Of a stretch of DNA of 64,000 nt, positions 46,825 through 54,951 are shown piece by piece. Below the pieces are notes generated by a model that saw nothing but the letters and a program-made list of their open reading frames with translations, had not been told where the DNA came from and ran no database searches. The stretch comes from Leptospira fainei serovar Hurstbridge str. BUT 6 (GTDB lineage Bacteria > Spirochaetota > Leptospiria > Leptospirales > Leptospiraceae): assembly GCF_000306235.2 (NCBI RefSeq), contig NZ_AKWZ02000010.1, positions 1,426,001-1,490,000 on the forward strand, written 5' to 3'. The first letter of the stretch is position 1. Each line of letters opens with the position of its first letter. The translations under genes were made by a program, and so were the position numbers.

Positions 46825-46951
46825 GACACGATTAGAAATTTATAGCGATCGTTATAAATAAAAAATTCCGAATATAAGTATGAAATAAGTGATAATTGGG
46901 AGGTAACTCGGGCAGATCCGTAGAATGGGCAAAAATTTAGGTGAAAATTAG

Positions 46952-48232
46952 ATGAAGAGAATTTCTATATTTCTGGCCCTATTCTTGCTTCTTACCGCCG
47001 GCAATAGCTTGTTCGCAAGCAGAGGAGCGGTCGTACCAAATCCGATCGACTTATTTGAAAAATCGCCGGAAGCAAAAGCAATCTCGATTCAAAGACAAAT
47101 TCAAATCGAAACGAATCTGCCTGCGCATAAAGCCCTCTTTTACGGAACGCATAATTCTTATAATAGCAAGGCCTATGCAGGACCGTTCTTCTCCTATTCT
47201 TTTCCGAATCAACAGTATTCGATCGGCGATCAACTCCGCCTAGGGGCAAGGTTCATCGAGTTAGACGTACACTACGTATTGGGTGCGCATTTTGCTAAAG
47301 ACTTCTTACTTTGCCACGCCCAGGCGAGCGGGATAGGATGCAACGTATTCGATCGACCTGTAGGCAACGGTTTGGCGGAAATACAAAACTGGATCACTCA
47401 ACCTCAAAACAGAAACGAGGTCCTGGTTTTATATTTTGAGGATTATCTAGACAATCGAGCCGATCAATTTTTAGGAATTGTAAGGAGTTACTTGGATCCT
47501 TACCTGCACCAATACAGCAGCGGATCCTGCGGAGACATACCTTCTCCGGACAATATGCCTAAATTAAAGGACTTAGTCGCTTCCAACCGTAGGATTCTAC
47601 TGATGAGTAACAACTGCTATTCCGGAGCTTGGAATAACTATTTTAAGAGAATTTTCTTCGGTGATTATTCGATTCATCCTAAGGATTTTCGCGGATATCC
47701 TGACTGTAATTGGAGCCGTAGCACGTATGATTCCTCCATGACGAGAATCTATAACGACAGCACGAATTATTTCGGCATTTATGACGGCGCTAAAGAGACT
47801 GGTACATTTACGAATGCGAATATTCCCCAGATGCTTTCCTGCGGCATAAGCGTTTTCGGTATCGATCAATTTAATCCCGATTTTGCCAAACTAGGGCTTT
47901 GGTCCTGGGGTGTGGGAGAACCGAATAACTATAATAACAACGAGCATTGCGCGCAAATTCGGAGCGACGGTCGCTGGAATGATAATAACTGCAGTGCGGG
48001 TTTCCGCTACGCATGTAAGGACGGTAACGGCAATTGGGCGATCACAGACGATAGCGGAGTGTGGAGCAACGGTCGTAATGCCTGCTCTTCCCGTGGTTGG
48101 CAGTTCTCCGCTCCGCTAACTCCTTATGAAAGTACAAAGCTCCAAGAGGCTAAAAACTCCAAGGGAGCCTCCGATGTATGGGTCGATCTAACTGACCAAT
48201 ATCGGGAAGGTTATTGGGAAAGAGGTCGATAA
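46952..48232 (+). CDS. Secreted PI-PLC X-domain phosphodiesterase with C-type-lectin-like tail
   Basis: The 426-residue protein has a signal peptide (about 1-23) and a phosphatidylinositol-specific phospholipase C X-type barrel: THNSYNS with His67, FIELDVHY and LCHAQ with His122. From 317 it has lectin-like motifs WSWGVGEPNN, EHCAQI, GRWNDNNC and YACKDG, followed by NWAITDD, GVWSNGRNAC, GWQFSAPLTPYES and DVWVDLTD. The second group is the usual first half of a C-type lectin-like domain, so the halves appear in reversed order. It would cleave phospholipid or GPI headgroups outside the cell. A strong terminator follows. Confidence 0.82.
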   Translation: MKRISIFLALFLLLTAGNSLFASRGAVVPNPIDLFEKSPEAKAISIQRQIQIETNLPAHKALFYGTHNSYNSKAYAGPFFSYSFPNQQYSIGDQLRLGARFIELDVHYVLGAHFAKDFLLCHAQASGIGCNVFDRPVGNGLAEIQNWITQPQNRNEVLVLYFEDYLDNRADQFLGIVRSYLDPYLHQYSSGSCGDIPSPDNMPKLKDLVASNRRILLMSNNCYSGAWNNYFKRIFFGDYSIHPKDFRGYPDCNWSRSTYDSSMTRIYNDSTNYFGIYDGAKETGTFTNANIPQMLSCGISVFGIDQFNPDFAKLGLWSWGVGEPNNYNNNEHCAQIRSDGRWNDNNCSAGFRYACKDGNGNWAITDDSGVWSNGRNACSSRGWQFSAPLTPYESTKLQEAKNSKGASDVWVDLTDQYREGYWERGR

Positions 48233-48271
48233 GACCGATTTATTCTCAAACGGAATCCATCCTCATTACAA

Positions 48272-48320
48272 ACCGGTCCGGGGACCATTAAGCCGCTTCC
48301 CCCTGACCGGTCTTTTTTTT
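48272..48320 (+). terminator. Rho-independent terminator after the PI-PLC gene
   Basis: ACCGGTCCGGGG pairs with CCCCTGACCGGT (one mismatch) around a 16-nt loop and is followed by a run of eight T. It ends transcription 40 bases after the PI-PLC stop. Confidence 0.85.
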
Positions 48321-48425
48321 ATCGACTTCACAATTTAAACCGTTCAAAATCCTTGGTGCGGATTCGAAGCACATTTCGCTCTCGATTTGTAGCTGAAAAT
48401 AAGGAGCAAGGAGAACCCGACTTTT

Positions 48426-49100
48426 ATGACGTATCGATCGTATAAAGTTCTGCTTGCGGAAGACGATGAGACTTCTGCGGACTTGCTGATCCATTATCTG
48501 GAAAGATTCAATTTCGACGTAGACCATGTCGTTGACGGCGCCGCCGGCGAATTAAAGCTTAGGAAGGAAGCGTACGACCTGATTCTTCTCGATAACCAAA
48601 TGCCTCTCATGTCCGGTCTAAGTCTGGTCGCTAATATGCCTGAAAAAAACAGAAACAAGCCTGTGATTTTTCTAACCGCAAGTAACGAGAAGGAAAACGT
48701 GTTGTATGCCGCTTCGAGCGGACAATTGGCGGCCTATCTTTTAAAACCGATCGACCTAAGCTCTCTGCTCGAAAAGATCTTAAACACTCTTAGAATCAAT
48801 TCGAACTCCTTAGTGGATAAGAAAGCGTTTCCATTCTCCATCCAAAAGATTTCCCGAGAAGGGTACGGGACAGGTGTTCGTTTAATCGGATGTCCATACG
48901 GTAAGAGCGCGGAAAAGATCGTACAAGAAATAAGTTTCGTATTAAAAGAACTACCGATGCCGCGAAAATTCTTTATGGAAATTGAGGAAGCGTTTCATTA
49001 TCAAAAGAAGTCCTCCGAACTTCTAAACAGCATGGTGACAAAACTCGTCGCGAAATACGAAATCTCGCAGGAAGATATTCTCATCATCGACACGGTTTAA
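48426..49100 (+). CDS. Response regulator with uncharacterised C-terminal domain
   Basis: The 224-residue protein has a receiver domain (LLAEDDETSADLLIHYLERF, LILLDNQMPLMSG with the phospho-Asp near 56, VIFLTAS, AYLLKPID). The C-terminal part (about 130-224, SIQKISREGYGTGVRLIGCP to IDTV) does not match a DNA-binding domain I recognise; a helical ATPase-like or protein-binding role is possible (VKELPMPRKFFMEIEEAFHY). It is not adjacent to a kinase. AGGAG lies about 12 bases before the ATG. It is bounded upstream by a terminator. Confidence 0.8.
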   Translation: MTYRSYKVLLAEDDETSADLLIHYLERFNFDVDHVVDGAAGELKLRKEAYDLILLDNQMPLMSGLSLVANMPEKNRNKPVIFLTASNEKENVLYAASSGQLAAYLLKPIDLSSLLEKILNTLRINSNSLVDKKAFPFSIQKISREGYGTGVRLIGCPYGKSAEKIVQEISFVLKELPMPRKFFMEIEEAFHYQKKSSELLNSMVTKLVAKYEISQEDILIIDTV

Positions 49101-49108
49101 TTTTTTTG

Positions 49109-49133
49109 GGAACCCGACTCTCCGATTTCGGTC
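49109..49133 (+). promoter_or_regulatory. Candidate ECF-sigma promoter
   Basis: GGAAC, a 16-base spacer and GGTC match the common ECF promoter pattern, 28 bases before the Spy-like gene start. It immediately precedes an operon that encodes an ECF sigma factor, which supports autoregulation. Confidence 0.45.
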
Positions 49134-49160
49134 ACAGAGTCGTAACGAGGAGATGAACTG

Positions 49161-49613
49161 ATGTTTCGCAAAGTTGCAAAAATTACTACAATTCTACTGG
49201 TCTTAGGCTTAGCTACGGTCTTGACCCAGGGTTGTCACCACAAATGGCGTTCGCCCGAAAAAAGGGCCGAATTCGTCGTAAAGAAGTTGAAATCGGAGTT
49301 GGATCTGAACGAATCCCAAGCCGCAACGTTAGATAAAATCAAAGTAGATGTGCTTGCTAAACGCAAAGAATTAAAACTTCAAGAAGGTCCCTTTCTACCT
49401 AAGGAAGCCGTCGAAGAATTGCGCGGAGATAAGCTGAATGTCGACAAATGGAATAAATACGGCCAAGAAAATGAAAAGAAAATGGGCGAATTTCGCGCAT
49501 ACTTCCTCAAGAAAGCCGTTGAATTTCATGCGATTCTGACTCCCGAGCAGAGAAATAAGCTGGCGGATCTAATTACTAAGTTCCAAAGTAAATTCGAAAA
49601 AGAGAAAGAATAG
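49161..49613 (+). CDS. Spy/CpxP-like periplasmic lipoprotein
   Basis: The 150-residue protein has a signal peptide with lipobox LTQGC (Cys25) directly followed by His26-His27. The mature chain is long alpha-helical with LDLNESQ (47-53) and LTPEQ (126-130), the paired LTXXQ motifs of Spy, CpxP and the metal sensor CnrX. Spy-type proteins are periplasmic chaperones or stress and metal sensors. GAGGAG precedes the ATG. It heads an operon with an ECF sigma factor and a one-span protein, the same content as cnrYXH-type systems. Confidence 0.78.
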   Translation: MFRKVAKITTILLVLGLATVLTQGCHHKWRSPEKRAEFVVKKLKSELDLNESQAATLDKIKVDVLAKRKELKLQEGPFLPKEAVEELRGDKLNVDKWNKYGQENEKKMGEFRAYFLKKAVEFHAILTPEQRNKLADLITKFQSKFEKEKE

Positions 49614-49640
49614 GGGATCGCCTTTTCTTTCGGAGGGTTT

Positions 49641-50192
49641 ATGGGAGAACAGGAATTTTCCCGATTCGTAGAAAGCACCCGGGAGATCGTCTTAGCGGCG
49701 ATCTCCCGCTACTTGTACGAACGCTTTGCATATGCGATCGATGACGTCGCTCAGGAAACGTATCTGAGAGCGTACAAGGCGCTTCAGAAAGGTCAGTTTC
49801 GAGGAGATTCAAAACTCACGACCTGGCTCTATACGATTGCTAGAAACGAATCCATTCGAATGAATGAGATTCTCGGTCGTGAGGAAACGAAAGCTGAAAA
49901 AGCCGGAAAGCGTTCGGAAGAAGAAAGAAGATTAGAAATCGTATCCGACAATTCCGACGACATCGCGGATTTACCGACTTGGGAGAAAGCTAAGATTTGG
50001 GTTTTGCAACTACCCGAATCTTATCGAAGTGTTCTCCAATATTATCTTTCCGGATATTCCGAAAAACAAATTGCAGAGGCCCTCGGTGTTCCGGCGGGAA
50101 CAGTTAAATCGAGAGCCGCCCGCGGCAAGGAAATGCTGCGAAGGATGCAAAATTCCGAAAGGAGGGACGGAGGAACGATATGGGGCGAATAA
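49641..50192 (+). CDS. ECF-type RNA polymerase sigma factor
   Basis: The 183-residue protein has sigma region 2 (DDVAQETYLRAYKALQKGQF, TTWLYTIARNESIR) and region 4 (LPESYRSVLQYYLSGYSEKQ, IAEALGVPAGTVKSRAARGK), and no region 1 or 3, as expected for group 4 sigma factors. It would direct RNA polymerase to envelope- or metal-stress promoters. GGAGGG sits before the start, and the next gene overlaps its end by 13 bases. The candidate GGAAC-N16-GGTC promoter upstream of the operon suggests autoregulation. Confidence 0.95.
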   Translation: MGEQEFSRFVESTREIVLAAISRYLYERFAYAIDDVAQETYLRAYKALQKGQFRGDSKLTTWLYTIARNESIRMNEILGREETKAEKAGKRSEEERRLEIVSDNSDDIADLPTWEKAKIWVLQLPESYRSVLQYYLSGYSEKQIAEALGVPAGTVKSRAARGKEMLRRMQNSERRDGGTIWGE

Positions 50193-50500
50193 TTAAGAAT
50201 GATTTAGATATGAAGGAAGAAGTTCTCAAGAGAAAATCCGATCCGAATTGGCCCAAGACCATTGCGTCTTGCGTAATCCAAAGATACCAAGAAGAATCGA
50301 AAACCGATAAATTGAGGGTATTTTCCGGGAGACGTTTGCTGGCTGCTGCGGCGATTCTTCTCGTAGGAATTTCGATAGGATGGTTCGCCGTGAATAGTTC
50401 TCTTCCGCAAGAAGAGGAATTTATTAGAGAAGTTTCTTGGATATGGGAAGGAGATTTTATTCCGGGTTCTTATATATCCGTTCTAGAATCCAATTTCTGA
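50180..50500 (+). CDS. Probable anti-sigma factor (single-pass)
   Basis: The 106-residue protein has a basic cytoplasmic N-terminus of about 50 residues (DMKEEVLKRKSDPNWPKTIA), one TM helix (about 51-72, LLAAAAILLVGISIGWFAV) and a short periplasmic tail. There is no HxxxCxxC zinc motif. Its start overlaps the sigma gene and has GGAGG six bases upstream. Size and topology are like CnrY, which holds the ECF factor CnrH at the membrane and is controlled by a CpxP-like sensor. The anti-sigma call is inferred from context. Confidence 0.65.
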   Translation: MGRIIKNDLDMKEEVLKRKSDPNWPKTIASCVIQRYQEESKTDKLRVFSGRRLLAAAAILLVGISIGWFAVNSSLPQEEEFIREVSWIWEGDFIPGSYISVLESNF

Positions 50501-50507
50501 AATTTTT

Positions 50508-50534
50508 CCCTGGGTGAATCCGTTTCGCCTAGGG
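50508..50534 (+). terminator. Terminator-like hairpin after the ECF operon
   Basis: CCCTGGGTGAA pairs with TTCGCCTAGGG over 11 positions (two wobble pairs) with a 5-nt loop, eight bases after the operon's last stop. The U-tract is interrupted, so termination may be partial. Confidence 0.6.
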
Positions 50535-50623
50535 ATGTCTTCTTTCCCGATTGATCGCAAAAAAAATCACGCAGCTTTTCCCTTTTTTTACCCGTGAGTT
50601 ACGAATCTTAGAGGGAAAAAATT

Positions 50624-50977
50624 ATGAAAAATTTATCCATAACGGTAGTCGACGGTTTCCTGACCGCAGATCCGGAGTTAAAAAAAGTCGCTAGCGGTAA
50701 ATCCGTCGTTCATTTCACTTTAGCTGTGAACCATAATTTCAAGAAAAGCGAAGGCGAAGAGGCTGAAGTTTCATACCTGGACGTAGAAGCGTGGGAAAGA
50801 ACGGCGGAAAATTGTTCCGAATATTTAAAGAAGGGTAAGAAAGTAACAGTCATCGGTCATTTAAAACAGGATCGCTGGAAAAACCAGGAAGGACAAAATA
50901 GGTCTCGGCTCAAGATCATAGCCGATGAAGTCCGCTTTGACAGCTTCATCGATAGAAAAGAACGAGACGCTGCGTAA
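50624..50977 (+). CDS. ssb: Single-stranded DNA-binding protein
   Basis: The 117-residue protein is an OB-fold SSB: ITVVDGFLTADPELKKVASG, VVHFTLAVNHNFKK, VSYLDVEAWERTAENCSEYL and VTVIGHLKQDRWKNQEGQNR. It lacks the long acidic C-terminal tail of E. coli SSB, ending soon after the OB fold, which is typical of a short or secondary SSB. It coats single-stranded DNA during repair or recombination. GAGGG lies upstream of the ATG. A terminator follows, so it is monocistronic. Confidence 0.9.
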   Translation: MKNLSITVVDGFLTADPELKKVASGKSVVHFTLAVNHNFKKSEGEEAEVSYLDVEAWERTAENCSEYLKKGKKVTVIGHLKQDRWKNQEGQNRSRLKIIADEVRFDSFIDRKERDAA

Positions 50978-50984
50978 GAATCTT

Positions 50985-51016
50985 AAGTTTGTCCCGAGTT
51001 TTCGGGGCAAACTTTT
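50985..51016 (+). terminator. Rho-independent terminator after ssb
   Basis: AAGTTTGTCCCGA pairs with TCGGGGCAAACTT (one wobble) around a 4-nt loop and is followed by T-rich sequence, eight bases past the ssb stop. Confidence 0.75.
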
Positions 51017-51100
51017 CCCACACTTAGAATATCGGATTCTAGATTTGAATCAAAATCATTCCTCCCTTGACAACTTGAATCCGGTCCAAGTTTATGTACG

Positions 51101-51658
51101 ATGAATCAGATGGTTACCGTAATTTATTCCGATGCTCAACCGGGAGTTCTTTCAGGATTGGAAAGGATTACCGAAGAAAATCTGAGCGACCGTCGCTCGA
51201 AGTTACCGAAAGGGACTCGCGAGTTTGTGGATTGCGATGAAGACACCTTTCTTTTTTTGCATCCTAGCTTCGCCGCGGCAAAATTAGTTCCGTTGGACGA
51301 TTCGATCCATCTGCGGTTTGTAGACGGATTGATTCCGGTGGTAACAGAGGATAAAGCCGGAAATATTCTCATGCAGGCGTTTTCGAGCCCGGAAAGTCTT
51401 GCTTTGACTCGATCGGACGGCCTCGGAACGTATTATAGTCGGTCTAGAAAACGTCTTTGGAAGAAAGGCGATACTTCCGGCCATATTCAAAAAGTAAGTA
51501 GCGTGCTAACGTCTGAAGACGGCTCTTTTCTCGTTTATAGAGTGGATCAGCTTGGTGCCGCCTGCCATGAAGGATATTATTCCTGCTTCTTTCGGGAGCG
51601 GATCGGGCGGCAATTATCATTATTACCGGTTCCTTTTTTGGGAAAGGAAAATGCATAA
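51101..51658 (+). CDS. hisI: Phosphoribosyl-AMP cyclohydrolase homologue with displaced DCDxD motif
   Basis: The 185-residue protein carries the HisI core from about residue 78: LMQAFSSPESLAL, YYSRSRKRLWKKGDTSGHIQ and ACHEGYYSCFF (Cys155 and Cys162). At the place where HisI has DCDxD, which supplies three Mg-binding Asp and one Zn Cys, this protein has SEDGS (138-142). A DCDED at 44-48 instead lies in an N-terminal extension of about 75 residues absent from normal HisI. The enzyme should open the purine ring of PR-AMP in histidine synthesis, but activity is uncertain. No other his gene is adjacent. Confidence 0.82.
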   Translation: MNQMVTVIYSDAQPGVLSGLERITEENLSDRRSKLPKGTREFVDCDEDTFLFLHPSFAAAKLVPLDDSIHLRFVDGLIPVVTEDKAGNILMQAFSSPESLALTRSDGLGTYYSRSRKRLWKKGDTSGHIQKVSSVLTSEDGSFLVYRVDQLGAACHEGYYSCFFRERIGRQLSLLPVPFLGKENA

Positions 51659-51724
51659 GTCGGATAAGGGAAGGGTTCCGAAAATCCGAACTTTTGCCGA
51701 TAGAAATTTCGGAGACTGTACTAT

Positions 51725-52744
51725 ATGAATTCCATGAATAAAATTCTCCTAAAACTCGGAGCAGTTGTCTTCGGTTTGATTCTACTCTCTGTTTTGGCCT
51801 TCTTTATTGCCGACGAAATGAAAGGTGGAGCCACGGGGGCCGGACAGGTAAAGATCGATTTAAGTATCGAGCCCGGGGACTCTCCGGCTGAAGTTACCGC
51901 AACCCTAGCTAAAAACGGCCTACTTAAATCCTCAAAATATTTTCTATTTCTAATAAAGGTCACTCGGTCCGCGAATAAAATAAAAGCGGGTCTTTATGAA
52001 ATCAACGACGGGATGGATTCTCGCAAAATTCTCCAAGTTATTACCGAAGGAAAAGTCAAACTGGTTACCTTTACGGTTCCGGAGGGCTATAATAATCGCC
52101 AGATCGGAGACTTGCTTGTTAAAAAGAATTTAATCAAAACTAGGGCTGATTTCCTGAACGCGACTTCCAGAACGGAGTTATTAAGAGAATTTAAAATTCC
52201 TGCAAGTACTGCGGAAGGCTATCTTTTTCCCGAAACCTACAGCGTCCCGGTAAATTATCCCGTTGATAAGATCGCTAGAATGATGTTGAAACGTTTCTTT
52301 GCAAAATTGGAGAAGCTTCCGAAAGCAAAGGAACTCGATCCTAAAAAACTTCATGAAATCGTAGTGCTAGCTTCCGTCGTGGAGCGCGAAGCCAAGAAGA
52401 ACGAGGAACGACCTCTGATGGCGGGCGTATTTTTGAATCGGATGAAGAAGGATATTCCTTTGGAATCTTGTGCAACGATTCAATATCTATTCGATAAACC
52501 GCATCCAAGGATTTTTGAAAAGGATCTCAAAATCGTTTCTCCCTATAATACGTATCTGAATAAAGGATATCCGCCGGGACCGATCTCAAATCCGGGCCTT
52601 CCCGCTTTGGAAGCGGCATTAGTTCCTACGCAAACGGAATATTTATTCTTTCTGTTAAAGCCCGACGGTTATCATTTCTTCTCCAAGAATTTTAAAGAAC
52701 ATGCCGAAGCTAAGAAGAAATACATCGATGTACTTTACGAATAG
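51725..52744 (+). CDS. mltG: Endolytic murein transglycosylase
   Basis: The 339-residue protein has one N-terminal TM segment (about 9-28) and a YceG/MltG domain with VKLVTFTVPEGYNNRQIGDL, VVLASVVEREAKKNEERPLM containing the catalytic Glu, VFLNRM, and SPYNTYLNKGYPPGPISNPG. MltG cuts nascent glycan strands at the inner-membrane surface and so limits peptidoglycan strand length. It lies close to hisI and just ahead of a small protein gene. Length is standard. It works in the same pathway as the PBP1A gene in this window. Confidence 0.95.
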   Translation: MNSMNKILLKLGAVVFGLILLSVLAFFIADEMKGGATGAGQVKIDLSIEPGDSPAEVTATLAKNGLLKSSKYFLFLIKVTRSANKIKAGLYEINDGMDSRKILQVITEGKVKLVTFTVPEGYNNRQIGDLLVKKNLIKTRADFLNATSRTELLREFKIPASTAEGYLFPETYSVPVNYPVDKIARMMLKRFFAKLEKLPKAKELDPKKLHEIVVLASVVEREAKKNEERPLMAGVFLNRMKKDIPLESCATIQYLFDKPHPRIFEKDLKIVSPYNTYLNKGYPPGPISNPGLPALEAALVPTQTEYLFFLLKPDGYHFFSKNFKEHAEAKKKYIDVLYE

Positions 52745-52765
52745 CGACGGATGCAGGGGGCTGAA

Positions 52766-53020
52766 ATGAATTCAAACCTAAAAGAGATAGATACTGTGAC
52801 CGAACAATTGAAATCCGTTCAACAAGCGCTGAATTATTTTAAAGAAAAACAATTAAAACGGGAATCGGTAAGCGAAGCTGCCGTAGAATTTGTGGAGAAG
52901 GCCTCGCTAGTTTTAGATCGTGCAGAGCGATCCGAGATTACGCTTTCCGAGGATCAGAAGCGAAAGATCAAAAGCAATCTCTTGAAAATCCGAGCTTCCC
53001 TTGTGAAAAATCAAGAGTGA
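52766..53020 (+). CDS. Small helical protein of unknown function
   Basis: The 84-residue charged product is predicted all-helical (TEQLKSVQQALNYFKEKQLK, DRAERSEITLSEDQKRKIKS), with no signal peptide or metal motif. The ATG at 52766 has a G-rich AGGGGG a few bases upstream and is preferred over an in-frame ATG five codons earlier. It lies 22 bases after mltG, so co-transcription is likely. I do not recognise the family. Confidence 0.55.
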   Translation: MNSNLKEIDTVTEQLKSVQQALNYFKEKQLKRESVSEAAVEFVEKASLVLDRAERSEITLSEDQKRKIKSNLLKIRASLVKNQE

Positions 53021-53214
53021 AAGATCGGTAAATTTTCTTTCCTTCCATTCCTTATCCAACGATTTGTCAGATTGTCAGCCTTCCGGATTCTGTCCCATTG
53101 TAGTACTGAGCCGATCCTTGGGCCAAGGTCGGAAAAACTTAAATGACACAGCGTAACTTTTCCATTTTATAGTAAATAAAAGCTCTAATTACTATATTTT
53201 GGCAGGTTGAAAAG

Positions 53215-54888
53215 ATGATCGCTACGAAATCTCCGACGGATTCATCAACGGCTAAACAAGCTCTCGCGCGTTCCGCGGCCGTCATCGAGCAGGTTACAAA
53301 GGCACTATCGGCAAAGTGCAGTTCCAACGGAAAAGTATCCGTTTCTAAAATGGATCAAAACCAGCTCGTTCAATACCAAATCGCTTGGTTGACCTCCGAG
53401 CAAAGAATTGCTGAAAACTTCATCGACTACGCTTGGAATGAATCACTCGGTACCGGGGATTTGGAGCGGTTGATGGCGTACGTATTTGCTGCCGAAACCG
53501 TTACGCATATTCGTTCCGAACTGAGCGCTCGTCCGAACGAATATGGAATCAGCGTCCAAGAATTGATTTCAAAACTTTTCGACGATAGCACGAACAAATT
53601 CTTGGATGAAGCGACAGCCATCGAGAATTATAATCATATTACGGATTTAATCGTTTCTTTAGGACACTTCGGTGCCTATGGCCTGAGCGAAGATCACGAA
53701 TTATTCCGACAAACTTTCAAACAATTCGCTGAAGAAGTCGTCATTCCAAAGGCGGAACATGTACATCGTCACGACGATATCGTTCCGGAAGAAATTATTC
53801 AGGGATTGAGAGACATGGGATGCTTCGGTCTTTGTATTCCCGAAAATTACGGCGGGTTGCAACCTAACGATCATCCGGATAATATCTCCATGTTGGTCGT
53901 AACTGAAGAGCTGTCTCGCGGATCTCTCGGTATAGCAGGTTCTCTAATTACTCGTCCTGAAATTCTCTCCAAAGCTCTTTTAAAAGGCGGAACGGATGCT
54001 CAAAAAGAGAAGTGGTTACCGTTAATCGCTGCCGGTGAAAAAATGGGCGGGATCATGGTTACCGAACCGAATTACGGCTCCGACGTAGCCGGCGTTTCCG
54101 TTGTCGCGAAGAAAGTGGACGGAGGCTGGTCGGTTAACGGAGTTAAAACTTGGTGTACTTTCGCCGGTTATGCGAATCTTTTACTAATTCTTGTTAGAAC
54201 CGAAACCGATCCGGAATTGAAGCATAAAGGTCTTTCCATACTTCTCGCAGAAAAACCGAGCTTTAACGGCCATGAATTCGATTATAAACAAGATGGCGGC
54301 GGTCGTATCAGCGGCAAGGCCATCGGAACGATCGGTTACCGCGGGATGCACTCCTTCGAAGTTTCCTTCGAGGACTATTTCGTTCCCGAAGAAAACCTGA
54401 TCGGAGGCGAAGCCGGTCGAGGAAAAGGTTTTTACTTCCAAATGGAAGGATTTGCCGGCGGTCGCATTCAAACTGCTGCAAGGGCCAACGGAGTCATGCA
54501 AGCAGCGTTGGAAGCAGGGCTGCGTTATGCGCAAGAACGTCACGTATTTCAGAAACCTATTTTCGAATATAATCTAACCAAGTATAAGATCGCTCGCATG
54601 GCCATGATAGTTCAAGCGTCTCGTCAATATACGAATACGGTCGCTAAGCTTTTGGATAAACATCAGGGTCAAATGGAGGCGACTTTAATTAAGTTTTACG
54701 CTTCCAAAGTAGCGGAATGGGTAACCAGAGAAGCGATGCAAATCCACGGCGGAATGGGGTATGCGGAAGAATACGCAGTTTCGCGTTACTTTGTGGACGC
54801 CCGAGTGTTCTCCATCTTTGAAGGTGCGGAAGAAGTAATGGCTCTTAGAGTGATTGCAAAATCCTTAATGGATCAATACGCTTCTTAA
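53215..54888 (+). CDS. Acyl-CoA dehydrogenase
   Basis: The 557-residue flavoprotein has a non-standard N-terminal helical region of about 150 residues before the normal three-domain dehydrogenase: HVHRHDDIVPEEIIQGLRDM, GGIMVTEPNYGSDVAGVSV, GVKTWCTFAGYANLLLILVR, and QIHGGMGYAEEYAVSRYFVD near the C-terminus. It belongs to the large multi-branch FadE/AidB-like group oxidising acyl-CoA in beta-oxidation or a related pathway. The electron acceptor (ETF) genes are not adjacent. A terminator follows directly, so it is a single-gene unit. Substrate chain length cannot be inferred. Confidence 0.92.
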   Translation: MIATKSPTDSSTAKQALARSAAVIEQVTKALSAKCSSNGKVSVSKMDQNQLVQYQIAWLTSEQRIAENFIDYAWNESLGTGDLERLMAYVFAAETVTHIRSELSARPNEYGISVQELISKLFDDSTNKFLDEATAIENYNHITDLIVSLGHFGAYGLSEDHELFRQTFKQFAEEVVIPKAEHVHRHDDIVPEEIIQGLRDMGCFGLCIPENYGGLQPNDHPDNISMLVVTEELSRGSLGIAGSLITRPEILSKALLKGGTDAQKEKWLPLIAAGEKMGGIMVTEPNYGSDVAGVSVVAKKVDGGWSVNGVKTWCTFAGYANLLLILVRTETDPELKHKGLSILLAEKPSFNGHEFDYKQDGGGRISGKAIGTIGYRGMHSFEVSFEDYFVPEENLIGGEAGRGKGFYFQMEGFAGGRIQTAARANGVMQAALEAGLRYAQERHVFQKPIFEYNLTKYKIARMAMIVQASRQYTNTVAKLLDKHQGQMEATLIKFYASKVAEWVTREAMQIHGGMGYAEEYAVSRYFVDARVFSIFEGAEEVMALRVIAKSLMDQYAS

Positions 54889-54917
54889 GAGGAATTTCGA
54901 ATTCGTTCGAGGACGAG

Positions 54918-54948
54918 AAGGCGGAGTAATAAGCACTCCGCCTTTTTT
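54918..54948 (+). terminator. Rho-independent terminator after the acyl-CoA dehydrogenase gene
   Basis: AAGGCGGAGT and ACTCCGCCTT form a perfect 10-bp stem with a 7-nt loop followed by TTTTTT on the plus strand, 29 bases after the stop. It separates this gene from the convergent helical-protein gene. Confidence 0.92.
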
Positions 54949-54951
54949 ATT

